A stretch of DNA of 64,000 nucleotides from Pacificispira sp033344895. Lineage in GTDB: Bacteria > Pseudomonadota > Alphaproteobacteria > UBA8366 > Aestuariispiraceae. Where the stretch lies: the NCBI GenBank assembly GCA_965229685.1, contig OZ245920.1:558001-622000 (forward strand), read 5' to 3'. Of the stretch, positions 16,793 to 25,524 are shown in pieces. Below the pieces are notes generated by a model that saw nothing but the letters and a program-made list of their open reading frames with translations, ran no database searches and was not told the DNA's origin. Numbering within the stretch: position 1 is the stretch's first letter; every line of letters starts with the position of its first letter. A program made the position numbers and the translations under genes.

Positions 16793-17464
16793 TTAAACGT
16801 CAGCCGCGATAAGATCGCCCACCACGCCGTCGGTATGGAGCGTTGCGCCGGTCTGCGCCTGAAGATCTGTCAAAGAGATATCCGGAAGCTTCTCACGTAG
16901 AACAAAATGGCCGTCTTCGATATCGACGACGGCTAGGCTGGTATAAACCCGGGTAATACAGCCGACACCGGTCAATGGGAAGGTGCAGCGTTCAACCAGC
17001 TTGGGCTGACCATCCTTAGTGACATGTTCGGTGATCACGGCAACCCGTTTCGCGCCATGCACAAGGTCCATCGCACCGCCGACGGCCGGTACACCCTTGG
17101 AGCCGACACGCCAATTCGCGAGGTCCCCGTTTTGCGCGACCTGATAGGCGCCCAGAATGGCGACATCCAAATGCCCGCCCCGTACCATCGCGAAACTGTC
17201 GGCATGGTGAAAGAAGCTGGCACCCGGTTTCAGGGTCACCGCCTTCTTACCGGCATTGATAAGGTCCCAGTCCTCCTGCCCTTCCGGCGGCGCCTCGCCG
17301 AAGCCCAGGATGCCGTTCTCGGTGTGATAGACGGCCTGACGACCCGGCGCCTGATACTTCGCCACCATCTCCGGGAATCCGATACCCAGATTGACATAGG
17401 CGCCGTCTTCGATGTCCTGGGCCGCGCGCCAGGCGATCTGGGCGCTTGTCAGTTTCGCCGTCAT
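16793..17464 (-). CDS. pcaJ: 3-oxoadipate CoA-transferase subunit B
   Basis: The 223-residue beta subunit transfers CoA from succinyl-CoA to 3-oxoadipate in protocatechuate catabolism. The catalytic glutamate is E49 in HTENGILGFGE, and the glycine-rich segment NLGIGFPEMVA near residue 28 is diagnostic of family I CoA-transferases. Its ATG overlaps the stop codon of the alpha-subunit gene by 4 bp. It is the last gene of the long minus-strand phthalate/protocatechuate operon. A related acetoacetate CoA-transferase is possible, but the pcaGH neighbours favour PcaJ. Confidence 0.88.
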   Translation of the reverse strand: MTAKLTSAQIAWRAAQDIEDGAYVNLGIGFPEMVAKYQAPGRQAVYHTENGILGFGEAPPEGQEDWDLINAGKKAVTLKPGASFFHHADSFAMVRGGHLDVAILGAYQVAQNGDLANWRVGSKGVPAVGGAMDLVHGAKRVAVITEHVTKDGQPKLVERCTFPLTGVGCITRVYTSLAVVDIEDGHFVLREKLPDISLTDLQAQTGATLHTDGVVGDLIAADV

Positions 17465-18183
17465 TCGTATCTCACTCCCGCCCGAATCAGGGCCTCTTCC
17501 TGTCCCGGATCGGGCACTTCGACTACCGCATCGACGAACAATCCCGGTGTAACGACGGTCTCAGGATCGAGTTCGCCCGGTTCCATAATCCGGCTTGCCT
17601 GCACGATGGTCCGGGCCGAAGCCATACACATGATCGGGCCGAAATTTCTGGCGGCGTGGCGATAAGTCAGGTTGCCGTGCCGGTCCGCGCATTCCGCCTT
17701 CACCAGAGCGAAGTCCCCCTTCAGCCAGCGTTCCTGAACACACATCTTGCCGTCGAACTCCGCCGTCGGCTTCCCTTCGCCCACCTCCGTCCCGTAGGAT
17801 GTCGGCGTATAGAAGGCGGGAATGCCGGCACCGCCGGCGCGAATCCGCTCTGCCAGTGTGCCCTGCGGGATTAGTTCCAACTCGATCTCGCCGGCAAGGT
17901 ACTTCTCGGTAAAGGCACGCGGGTCCGATGATCGCGGGAAGGAACAGATCAGCCGCCGCACCATGCCTGCATCGATCATAGCGGCGAGGCCGACACGTCC
18001 GTTGCCGGCATTGTTGTTCACGACGACCAGATCGCCAGGGCTCCCGGTCGCCTTGTAACGGTCGATCAGCGCATGAATCAATTCAATCGGCGCGCCCGAA
18101 CCGCCGAATCCGCCGATCATGACGGTCGCGCCGTCGGGAATGTCGGCGACCGCAGCCGCCAGACTTTCAATGCTTTTGTCCAT
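17461..18183 (-). CDS. pcaI: 3-oxoadipate CoA-transferase subunit A
   Basis: The 240-residue alpha subunit has the CoA-transferase segment VMIGGFGGSGAPIELIHAL near residues 21-39 and a VVNNNAGNG motif at about 54-62, as in PcaI. The start is placed at ATG 18183; the open frame continues upstream but translates to non-family sequence overlapping the gap after pcaG. It sits 55 bp downstream of pcaG and overlaps pcaJ by 4 bp. The two subunits form the heterotetramer that activates 3-oxoadipate with CoA before thiolysis. Confidence 0.88.
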   Translation of the reverse strand: MDKSIESLAAAVADIPDGATVMIGGFGGSGAPIELIHALIDRYKATGSPGDLVVVNNNAGNGRVGLAAMIDAGMVRRLICSFPRSSDPRAFTEKYLAGEIELELIPQGTLAERIRAGGAGIPAFYTPTSYGTEVGEGKPTAEFDGKMCVQERWLKGDFALVKAECADRHGNLTYRHAARNFGPIMCMASARTIVQASRIMEPGELDPETVVTPGLFVDAVVEVPDPGQEEALIRAGVRYE

Positions 18184-18238
18184 ATCTACGCCCGGATTGT
18201 AATTCGATTTCGGCTTTGGGAGACTGGAAGGTACTCCG

Positions 18239-18838
18239 TCACAGGTCGAAGAACACCGTTTCCCCGTCACCTTGCAGACGGATATCGAACGCGTAAACAC
18301 CGTTCGACAGTTTGGTGGCGATCAATGTCGCGACCCGGTGCTTGTGTTCGATGCGCGACAGGATCGGGTCCGAGGTATTGTCTTCGTCATCGAAGTAAAT
18401 CCGGGATTGAAGACCGGTATTGATGCCGCGGGCGACGATCCATACAGCGATATGCGGTGCCTGCCGCTTTCCATCCCGGTTCTTAGTGGACCCCGGCTTG
18501 ATGGTCTTTAGGGTCCACTTCCCGCTTTCGGGATCGGCACAGACACGGGCCCATCCTGTGACCTTCGGATCGGCACCGTGCTGTCCGGGATAAAGACCGC
18601 GGGCGTCGGCCTGCCAGACTTCGAACATCGCGTCGCGAACGACCCCGCCGGTACCGTCGATCACCGTCCCGCTGATTTCAATCACCTCGCCACCGGCCCC
18701 GTCGTCGAAGGTCGACTGACCCAAGTCGTGTTGGTAGATGCCCGTCAATCCGGCATAGCCGGGCACGGTTCCAATGTGAACGAAGGGTCCTGCCGTTTGC
18801 GAAGACGTTTCCCGAAGCGTCGTCAGTTGCTGAACCAT
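18239..18838 (-). CDS. pcaG: Protocatechuate 3,4-dioxygenase alpha subunit
   Basis: The 199-residue protein has the intradiol dioxygenase fold: ISGTVIDGTGGVVRDAMFEVWQA-type core, then WARVCADPESGKWTL and an APHIAVWIVARGIN segment. The alpha subunit lacks a full set of iron ligands, as expected, and pairs with PcaH, which supplies the ferric site. Start ATG 18838 is one base after the pcaH stop, so the two are translationally coupled. The heterodimer opens protocatechuate between C3 and C4 to 3-carboxy-cis,cis-muconate. Confidence 0.9.
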   Translation of the reverse strand: MVQQLTTLRETSSQTAGPFVHIGTVPGYAGLTGIYQHDLGQSTFDDGAGGEVIEISGTVIDGTGGVVRDAMFEVWQADARGLYPGQHGADPKVTGWARVCADPESGKWTLKTIKPGSTKNRDGKRQAPHIAVWIVARGINTGLQSRIYFDDEDNTSDPILSRIEHKHRVATLIATKLSNGVYAFDIRLQGDGETVFFDL

Positions 18839-18839
18839 G

Positions 18840-19589
18840 TCACATACCTTCGGGCTTGTTGTCGAACAGGGTCTGACGCCGCCCGCGCAGCACGATATCG
18901 AACTTGTAAGCCAAGAAATCATGCGGTCTGGAATGTGCAAAATCGAGCGGCGCGACCAATTGGTCGATCCGGCCCCGATCCTTAACGGTCGCCACGATCG
19001 GGCAGCGGGCAATCAGAGGGTCGCCTTCGAAATACATTTGCGAGATTAGGCGCTGACCGAAGGCGGTTCCGAAGATCGAAAAATGAATGTGCATCGGCCG
19101 CCAGTCGTTGCCCCGGTTCGGCCAGGGATAGGCTCCCGGCCGCACCGTGAGGAACTGGTACCGCCCCTCGGCATCCGTCAACGTTCTGCCGCAGCCGCCG
19201 AAATTCGGATCCAGCGGCGCGAAATAGGTATCTTTGATGTGCCGGTAACGGCCACCGGCATTGGCCTGCCATATCTCGACCAGCGTATTAGGGACCGGTC
19301 TGGCATTTTCGTCCAGTACGCGGCCATGCACCAGAATCCGCTCCCCAACGGCGGGTGCCCCACCGCCGGTGAAGTTAACAATCAGATTATTGTCAAGCGG
19401 CCCGATACAATTGTGACCGAAAACCGGCCCAGTCTCCTCGGTAATTGTGCTCTCCATCGCCAATAGGGGCAAAGACGGGGAGCGCGTCACACTGGTTTTG
19501 TAATCCGGGTCATAGGCAACCGGATGAACCGACCTATCGCGCGGGATAAGTGGCCCGTCGGAGCAAGCGGAGGGTTGCTGCACCATCAT
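18840..19589 (-). CDS. pcaH: Protocatechuate 3,4-dioxygenase beta subunit
   Basis: The 249-residue protein carries the non-heme Fe(III) site of intradiol dioxygenases: tyrosines near 115 (GGRYRHI) and 154 (GAYPWPN), and histidines 167 and 169 in RPMHIHF. Two ATG codons are adjacent. The first (19589) is chosen because it overlaps the TRAP permease stop (TAATG) and follows AAGGAGG. The open frame extends far upstream but only as an antisense-like shadow inside the permease gene. PcaG follows immediately. Confidence 0.92.
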   Translation of the reverse strand: MMVQQPSACSDGPLIPRDRSVHPVAYDPDYKTSVTRSPSLPLLAMESTITEETGPVFGHNCIGPLDNNLIVNFTGGGAPAVGERILVHGRVLDENARPVPNTLVEIWQANAGGRYRHIKDTYFAPLDPNFGGCGRTLTDAEGRYQFLTVRPGAYPWPNRGNDWRPMHIHFSIFGTAFGQRLISQMYFEGDPLIARCPIVATVKDRGRIDQLVAPLDFAHSRPHDFLAYKFDIVLRGRRQTLFDNKPEGM

Positions 19590-21514
19590 TATTCCTCCTT
19601 CAGGACGGCTTTTGTGCCCGTCTGGCCGCGCCGGGAATGGAGATAGGTCGTAGCCAGAAGGAAGGCCGTGCCTGCCATCCCGGCCACCGCGATCATTGGC
19701 TGCGGAGTGACGGCCGCTACTGCGCATACGAACAGCGCGATCCGCATCGGCCAAGCCATGGCGCCGCCACCGGGAAACTTTGCCCATTCCAACGCCACCG
19801 CGATCGCGGAGACAGCCGAAATCCCGCCCAGGATCGTCAAGGTGACGGCAAATGCGTCCCCCTGCCCCAAAATCGCCGGGTTCCAAAGGAACACGAATGG
19901 GATCAGGAACCCGACAACGGCGAGACGTACCGCGTCCAGCGCAATGATGATCGGGTCTTCCTCCGCAATCGCCGCCGCCGCCAGGGCCGCCACCGCAATC
20001 GGCGGGGTGAGCGCCGACAGGATCGCGAAGTAGAGCAGGAACATGTGGCTTTCCAGGTCGGGATACCCGATCTTCGCCAAGGCCGGCCCAACCAGGACCG
20101 CCGCGAGGATATAGGCGGATGGTGTCGGCATCCCTAGGCCGAGGATGATCGTAACCGCAGCCGCGACGAGCAGCGTGATGACCTCGACACCCGCGGAGAC
20201 TTCCAGAATTACATTCGCGGCCTTCATACCCAGCCCGGTCATCGACAGACCGCCGATCACCAGCCCCGCCGCCGCGCAGGCGCCTGCGACGGGAAGGATG
20301 CGCAATGTCGTCTCGGCCAGGCCTTCGACCACATCGCGCAGAGACATCCGCGTTCGCTTTGTAAACAGACTGGCGACGATCACCGCCATCGCCCCGGCCC
20401 CTGCGGTAAAGACCGGCGAGTATCCCGCAACCAGCACTACGACAATAATCGCGATGGGGACCAGGTAGGGCCACCCATCCTTCAACGTCTTCGCCAGCGG
20501 CGGGACCGCGTCTTCATACGGGCGGTAACTGTAGCGCACCGAACGGAAATGAACCTGCAGGAAGACGCCGAAATAGTACAGCAGCGCCGGGATGATGGCG
20601 GCGAACACGATCTCGCGATAAGGAGTGCCGGTGTATTCGGCGAGGATAAACGCAGCCGACCCCATGATCGGCGGCATTGCACTGCCACCGGTGGAGGCCG
20701 CGACTTCGACAGCGCCGGCGAAGCGTTTTGTGTATCCCAGACGCCGCATGATCGGAATTGTGATCGATCCGGTCGCGACAACGTCCGAAGTCGGGCTGCC
20801 GGACATTGTGCCGTACAGGCCCGATGAGATGATCGCGACTTTCGCAGGACCGCCCGCGCTCTTACCGGTTAACGAAGCAGCGAGGTTGAAGAAGAAATCG
20901 CCGCCGCCCGCCTTGGCCAGAAGCGTCCCGAACAGGACGAACAGGAAGACATAGCTGGCCACGACCTGCACCGGCACGCCGAAAAGACCGTCGGTGGTGA
21001 AAACCAGAATATCCAGAAGATAGCTGAAATCTGATATGCCGTGCCCGAATGGCGGTGGCAGCATGTAACCGAACTGATTGTACAAAAGGAAAACGCCGAC
21101 CACGGCTGTAAGTCCAAGCCCCGTCGTCCGGCGGGTCGCCTCCAAAGTCAGCGCCAGCAAGGACGCGCCGAAGAAGAATTGTGCCGGGGTAAAGGGATCC
21201 AGCAGTGTGATCCGGTCCGAGATTTCCTTGGCATTAATGAAGAAAAACACACCGGCTGCTAGGCTAAGGGCCGATAGTCCCCAATCCAGGACCGTCGGCC
21301 TGTCCGATGCATTCGGCGAATGGCCGATGACGATAAACAGAAGCGTATAGATACTGGAGACAAATAGAATTCCAAGCACCAGCGGGTCGGATATCACGAA
21401 GATATTCGCGTAGATGACCCAGCAGGCAAACGCCGCCGCCACGAGGCTTAGCAGCGTAAGCGGCGCACCTTTGAAGGTGCGCCGCCGACCCGTTGCGAGG
21501 AGGGAAATCCTCAT
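19589..21514 (-). CDS. TRAP transporter fused permease (TAXI type, DctQM fusion)
   Basis: The 641-residue protein has many transmembrane helices. The N-terminal part corresponds to the small 4-helix subunit, and the remainder to the 12-helix large subunit. The conserved large-subunit elements GLYGTMSGSPTSDVVATGSITIP-like and LGLGMPTPSAYILAA are visible. Fusion is typical for TRAP systems that use a TAXI-type binding protein, whose gene lies directly upstream with a 4-bp overlap. Its place between phthalate dioxygenase and protocatechuate genes makes phthalate or a close aromatic carboxylate the likely cargo, driven by a sodium or proton gradient. Confidence 0.88.
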   Translation of the reverse strand: MRISLLATGRRRTFKGAPLTLLSLVAAAFACWVIYANIFVISDPLVLGILFVSSIYTLLFIVIGHSPNASDRPTVLDWGLSALSLAAGVFFFINAKEISDRITLLDPFTPAQFFFGASLLALTLEATRRTTGLGLTAVVGVFLLYNQFGYMLPPPFGHGISDFSYLLDILVFTTDGLFGVPVQVVASYVFLFVLFGTLLAKAGGGDFFFNLAASLTGKSAGGPAKVAIISSGLYGTMSGSPTSDVVATGSITIPIMRRLGYTKRFAGAVEVAASTGGSAMPPIMGSAAFILAEYTGTPYREIVFAAIIPALLYYFGVFLQVHFRSVRYSYRPYEDAVPPLAKTLKDGWPYLVPIAIIVVVLVAGYSPVFTAGAGAMAVIVASLFTKRTRMSLRDVVEGLAETTLRILPVAGACAAAGLVIGGLSMTGLGMKAANVILEVSAGVEVITLLVAAAVTIILGLGMPTPSAYILAAVLVGPALAKIGYPDLESHMFLLYFAILSALTPPIAVAALAAAAIAEEDPIIIALDAVRLAVVGFLIPFVFLWNPAILGQGDAFAVTLTILGGISAVSAIAVALEWAKFPGGGAMAWPMRIALFVCAVAAVTPQPMIAVAGMAGTAFLLATTYLHSRRGQTGTKAVLKEE

Positions 21515-22494
21515 TTAATTAGGCCCGCTTCTTTGTAGGCGCGCTCTGCGCCGGGGTGGAACGGAAGAACGGTCTGACTGACCATCAACGCCGGATTCAG
21601 CTGCTGCATCGCCTTATGCACGCCCCGGATTTCATCGATATTCTCGGCAAAAGACTTCGCCAGCGAATAGGCGGTGTCATCCGACATGCTGTCGGTCGTG
21701 ACCACCATCGCGCCGAGCGCCATGGTCTTCACATCGCCTTCCTGCTTCGAATAGCTGCCGGACGGGATCGTATAGGCGGATGTGCCGAATTCTTCGTTCG
21801 TCGCATCGATCACGTCTTGCGGAATCTGCAGCAGAATGACGTCGACATTCTCGTCAATCGCCCGGAACGAGGAATGGCCGATGAAGATCCCGTTGGTCGC
21901 CATGCCAATGCGGCCGTCCTTCATCAAGTCGCCCTGTTCGTTGGCACCGGCGCGAACGAAGCTGCCACCGTTTTCAGTCAGCTTGGCTTCACTTAGCCCC
22001 GCCTTCTCCAGCATGAACAGTGCCACGTTCCCGGTGATATTCCCCGACCGGTTGATACCGATGGAAATCGGCGCGCCGGAGGTCGCGATATCGTCCAGGC
22101 TGTCGATGTTGTACTGCTCGGCCAGATCCTTCCGCAGGAAGAAATGCATTGGCGCCCAGTTATACATGTAGCCGATGGCCATCATGTTCGTGACCGGCGC
22201 ATTGAACGGTTCCTGTCCGGTCAGCGCGAGTTTGACCTCGGCGTCATGGACCAGCCCAAGATCGGTGCGGTTGGCACCCAGAAGACCGATATTGGCAAAC
22301 CCCCCCCCGGTCGCCTGGTAGGTGATCACGGAATCCCCATCGGACACCTTGACCGCCCGATCCATACCGGCACCCAGCAGCGACCAAAGGCCGCCGGGGT
22401 TTCCGCCGGACAGGGTCAGGTTGACCGGCTCCGCCTGGGCCGCCCCGGCCGTCAGGCCAATACAGGCGGCAATTACAAATGCCTTAAGTTTCAT
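21511..22494 (-). CDS. TAXI-family TRAP transporter substrate-binding protein
   Basis: The 327-residue protein has a clear signal peptide: residues 1-22, Lys start, hydrophobic core AFVIAACIGLTAGA, cleavage after AQA. The mature part begins with NLTLSGGNPGGLWSLLGAGM and contains YQATGGGFANIGLL, the family hallmark segments for TAXI receptors. It overlaps the permease gene by 4 bp. By context it should capture phthalate or a related aromatic acid in the periplasm. A run of nine C bases lies within the coding sequence at about 22300-22310 (codons for the GGG of TGGGF), a possible slippage site; the frame is intact as given. Confidence 0.87.
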   Translation of the reverse strand: MKLKAFVIAACIGLTAGAAQAEPVNLTLSGGNPGGLWSLLGAGMDRAVKVSDGDSVITYQATGGGFANIGLLGANRTDLGLVHDAEVKLALTGQEPFNAPVTNMMAIGYMYNWAPMHFFLRKDLAEQYNIDSLDDIATSGAPISIGINRSGNITGNVALFMLEKAGLSEAKLTENGGSFVRAGANEQGDLMKDGRIGMATNGIFIGHSSFRAIDENVDVILLQIPQDVIDATNEEFGTSAYTIPSGSYSKQEGDVKTMALGAMVVTTDSMSDDTAYSLAKSFAENIDEIRGVHKAMQQLNPALMVSQTVLPFHPGAERAYKEAGLIK

Positions 22495-22516
22495 CGAACG
22501 TCTCCCTTCCTCACCA

Positions 22517-24004
22517 TCATGGGTGTTTTGATTGTTTCGGAACGATCGTGACCGTCTTCTGCTCGGTGTAGGCGAGAAGCTCCTCCAGACACTCTTCGCG
22601 TCCGATTCCGGAACTCTTCACGCCGCCGAACGGTGCGCCGAGGTAATGGTCACTCGAATCGTTGACCCAGACGTATCCAGCCTGGATGCGATCCGTCAGG
22701 CGCATTGCGGTATCGAGGTCCCGGGTCCAAACAGACGCGGTCAGTCCGACATCCAAGCCATTGACGACGTCGAGCATCTCGTCTTCGTCTTGCCAGGAAA
22801 GGACGGACAGAACCGGCCCGAACACCTCTTCACGCGCAATTCTCATTTGCGGCTTCAAACCGGTCACCAGCGTCGGACGGACGAAGTATCCGCCCTTCGG
22901 TACGCTGGACGGCTCTCCGCCAGCGGCAAGAACGGCGCCTTCCGACACCGCCTGCTCAATGAAGCCGCACACTTTCTCGTATTGCCGGGCCGTCGAAAGA
23001 CAGCCCATCTCCGTAGCGTCGTCGGTCGGATCGCCGACCCGAACCTTGTCGAAAGCCTGCGCGATACCGTCGACGACGCGGTCATGCAGAGATTGATGTA
23101 CGAGAACCCGGCTCGTGGAACCGCAGGACTGTCCGGCGGTCCAACCCAGATTCATGCCCTTAACAGCACCAGCGATCGCCGCGTCGATATCGGCGTCCGG
23201 GCAAATCACCAGGGCATTCTTGCCACCGAGTTCTAGCTGTGTGCGTTTCAGCGTATCGGCACCGCCACGCAGCACGGCCTTGCCGGTCTGCACACTGCCG
23301 ATCAGGCTGACCGCGGAAATACAACGGTGCCCACAGATGGCCGAACCAAGCTCCGCGCCCCCCGTCAGCACAGACAGTATTCCGGGCGGGAAGATATCGG
23401 CGATCAACTCCGCCATGCGCAGCGCAGAGAGCGGCGTTTCTTCCGAAGGTTTCACGATGACCGCGTTTCCAGCGGCCAATGGCGCCGCCATCTTTGCGGC
23501 CGCGAAGAGAAGCGGGTGATTGAAGGCCACCAGCCTGGCAACGACGCCCAACGGTTCCCGCGTCACATAAGTGATTTTCCCATCGCGCTGCGGAATCGTC
23601 TCGCCCTTGGCTTCCGTCGCGATGCCCGCAAAATAGTCGATCAGTGTCGCTCCAAGACCGACGTCGAACCGCATACCGGTGATGGGATTTCCGCTATCCA
23701 GCGCATCGATAAGCGCCAATTCCTCCGCATGATCCCTGAGACGTGCCGCAGCCTGACGCAGTGCCGCCCCTCGCGCGCCGGGACCGGCGCGGCGCCAAGC
23801 GGACTGAGCCGCCTTAGCGGCATCGACTGCGGAACTGAGGTCGGATAGGTCGGCATCGCGAATGGTGGCCAGCACCGTTCCGTCACTGGGAGAGCGAATG
23901 TCTCGTTCGCGGCCCGCCCCTTGGCGCCATACCCCGCCGACGAACAGTTCCGTTCGTACGACCGGCAGACTCCGCGCGGGTGCTTCCTTGGCGTAACCAG
24001 GCAC
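22517..24004 (-). CDS. NAD(P)-dependent aldehyde dehydrogenase
   Basis: The 495-residue protein is a complete ALDH: N162 in AFNHPLLF, general base E258 in LELGGKN, nucleophile C294 in AGQSCGSTSR, and the C-terminal APFGGVKSSGIGRE. It lies in the minus-strand operon between the Rieske oxygenase and the TAXI receptor, 22 bp from the latter. Phthalate itself needs no aldehyde step, so the enzyme probably feeds a precursor into the pathway. 2-carboxybenzaldehyde, the aldehyde precursor of phthalate in phenanthrene degradation, is the obvious candidate. That assignment is inference; the class could equally oxidise betaine aldehyde or other aromatic aldehydes. Confidence 0.87.
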   Translation of the reverse strand: MPGYAKEAPARSLPVVRTELFVGGVWRQGAGRERDIRSPSDGTVLATIRDADLSDLSSAVDAAKAAQSAWRRAGPGARGAALRQAAARLRDHAEELALIDALDSGNPITGMRFDVGLGATLIDYFAGIATEAKGETIPQRDGKITYVTREPLGVVARLVAFNHPLLFAAAKMAAPLAAGNAVIVKPSEETPLSALRMAELIADIFPPGILSVLTGGAELGSAICGHRCISAVSLIGSVQTGKAVLRGGADTLKRTQLELGGKNALVICPDADIDAAIAGAVKGMNLGWTAGQSCGSTSRVLVHQSLHDRVVDGIAQAFDKVRVGDPTDDATEMGCLSTARQYEKVCGFIEQAVSEGAVLAAGGEPSSVPKGGYFVRPTLVTGLKPQMRIAREEVFGPVLSVLSWQDEDEMLDVVNGLDVGLTASVWTRDLDTAMRLTDRIQAGYVWVNDSSDHYLGAPFGGVKSSGIGREECLEELLAYTEQKTVTIVPKQSKHP

Positions 24005-24125
24005 TGTACCCTCCCATCGAACGGGCCCAGGGGCCCCACGTCTTTTCGACGCTTTTTAATCGTTGCATCGCGGTGACTGGCACCGCACGGCCGCGCGTTC
24101 GTTGACGGCGGCCGCTATCTTTCCG

Positions 24126-25406
24126 TTACTCGGCGGCGTCCGCCGGTCTTTCCTGACCCAGGCTCCGCCAATCGATTTCTTTGTCGTATACGCCTTCCTT
24201 GGACGAGACCGTGACATGGGGGACCAACGGTGCCGTCGTTCCGATCGCCGGCCCGCCCTCCAGCACCGTGCGTGCCGCCTCGCTCATCAATCGTCGGAAT
24301 TCTACGACCGCGATATCCGATGACCCCAGCAGGTCCGTCGATCGGTCGACCCGGGCACCCATCGACACCCACATCGCAAGATCCTGGTTCGGAATTCCTT
24401 GAATGCCGGTGAAGTTGCCCAGTTTCATAGCCTGACGGTCTTGCAGGAAATTGTTGTCCTCGTTCCGCTTCGGTACCCATCGGTCATCGACATCGATGCC
24501 TTTCTGGGTATGGGTAAATTTTCGCCATTGCTCGGTCGACGGACAGGCCTTGCCGCCCCAGGCGATGAAGTGAAAATGGCTGGTCTCGTCGTCGATCGGG
24601 ACAATCACCGTCGCGACGTTATAGTTGTTGTTCGGCGGGATCAGCGATGTGAACGGGGCGATGTATTCGGTGATCCGCAGATAATTGCGAGTCGCGGCAT
24701 GTTTGATCGGCTTGCGGATCGCCGCGTAGTGAAACCCGTAGGGCGTCCGTTCCGTCTGCATGCGCGGCGACTTGTCGGTCGACGGACGGTACCAGGACGC
24801 ATCGTCCGCTGCGGCACCCGGTACGCGTGCGGGAACCATGTCGGAGGAATGCAGCGAGGAGGAATGCGCGCTGTCGATCTGGCCTTCCGTGATCTGCGCC
24901 CAGTTCGCCGGGATACGCATTTTCAGAATAGAGACCAGCGTGTCGTCATCCGGCGAGAAGGCAGGCCGCTGAAACTCCGGCGCCTCGCTCTCGGTATCGA
25001 GCCATGCCCAGACAAAGCCTGCACATTCGTGGACCGGATAGGCCTGATGGCGAACCTTGTCGATCATCGGGGACCCTTCGGGCTCCGATGCCATGGACAC
25101 GCAATTACCCTCTACGTCGAATTTCCAGCCGTGATAGAGGCAACGCAGTCCGCAGTCTTCATTCCGGCCATAGACCAAGGACGCCTTCCGATGCGGGCAA
25201 AGCTCGTTGAGCAGCCCCACGCGGCCTTCGGTATCGCGGAAACAGACATAGCGCCTCCCGATCGCTTCGATTAGCAAGGGCTTGCCATCGGGCTCGGAGA
25301 CTTCCTCGGAAAGACAGATCGGGACCCAATGCTGACGCATGAGCTTGCCCATCGGCGCGTCGCCTTCGACCAGGGTCAGAAGATCGTTCTCTTCCTTGGA
25401 AAGCAT
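24126..25406 (-). CDS. Phthalate 4,5-dioxygenase oxygenase component (Rieske type)
   Basis: The 426-residue protein has a Rieske [2Fe-2S] motif with C70, H72, C89 and H92 (CPHR ... CLYHGW). The mononuclear iron motif is D178-S-A-H181-SSSL-H186. It matches the single-component hexameric phthalate dioxygenase family (OphA2/Pht3), which differs from alpha-beta ring hydroxylases and uses a flavin-2Fe-2S reductase. That reductase gene is divergent, 118 bp away, across a promoter with two tandem operators. The enzyme makes cis-4,5-dihydrodihydroxyphthalate. A demethylase-type Rieske enzyme is a possible alternative by domain alone, but the dehydrogenase and decarboxylase neighbours support phthalate. 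Confidence 0.87.
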   Translation of the reverse strand: MLSKEENDLLTLVEGDAPMGKLMRQHWVPICLSEEVSEPDGKPLLIEAIGRRYVCFRDTEGRVGLLNELCPHRKASLVYGRNEDCGLRCLYHGWKFDVEGNCVSMASEPEGSPMIDKVRHQAYPVHECAGFVWAWLDTESEAPEFQRPAFSPDDDTLVSILKMRIPANWAQITEGQIDSAHSSSLHSSDMVPARVPGAAADDASWYRPSTDKSPRMQTERTPYGFHYAAIRKPIKHAATRNYLRITEYIAPFTSLIPPNNNYNVATVIVPIDDETSHFHFIAWGGKACPSTEQWRKFTHTQKGIDVDDRWVPKRNEDNNFLQDRQAMKLGNFTGIQGIPNQDLAMWVSMGARVDRSTDLLGSSDIAVVEFRRLMSEAARTVLEGGPAIGTTAPLVPHVTVSSKEGVYDKEIDWRSLGQERPADAAE

Positions 25407-25450
25407 GCGTTTCTCCCGTTTCTCTTCGTTTCATCTTCAGGGCAATGCTC

Positions 25451-25479
25451 TTGACGAAACGTTAGATTTCTAATATTTA
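25451..25479 (+). promoter_or_regulatory. Sigma70-like promoter of the phthalate reductase operon
   Basis: A -35 TTGACG (25451-25456) is followed by a 17-base spacer and a -10-like TATTTA (25474-25479). The spacer contains the first TTAGA-N2-TCTAA palindrome. On the opposite strand, TTGTCA (25514-25509), a 17-base spacer and TTATTA (25491-25486) suit the promoter of the Rieske gene. Confidence 0.5.
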
Positions 25480-25488
25480 GACATCTAA
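25462..25488. promoter_or_regulatory. Tandem operators TTAGA-N2-TCTAA (two copies) in the divergent phthalate promoter
   Basis: Copy 1 is at 25462-25473 and copy 2 at 25477-25488, with centres 15 bp apart. Copy 1 lies between the -35 and -10 of the rightward promoter; copy 2 overlaps the proposed -10 of the leftward promoter. A dimeric repressor such as the MarR-family protein encoded at 28643-29182 could control both arms from here. No further copy was noticed at the other promoters of the cluster. Confidence 0.65.
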
Positions 25489-25524
25489 TAACATGAGAAT
25501 CTGAGATTTGACAAGGGGGATTTC

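Noticed and set aside
19590..20474. Upstream half of the open frame that contains pcaH
   Set aside because: It lies inside the TRAP permease gene in another frame and reads as shadow sequence; pcaH starts at 19589 with a strong ribosome-binding site.
22300..22312. Run of nine C bases in the TAXI receptor gene as a frameshift
   Set aside because: The frame is continuous on both sides and the protein is complete.
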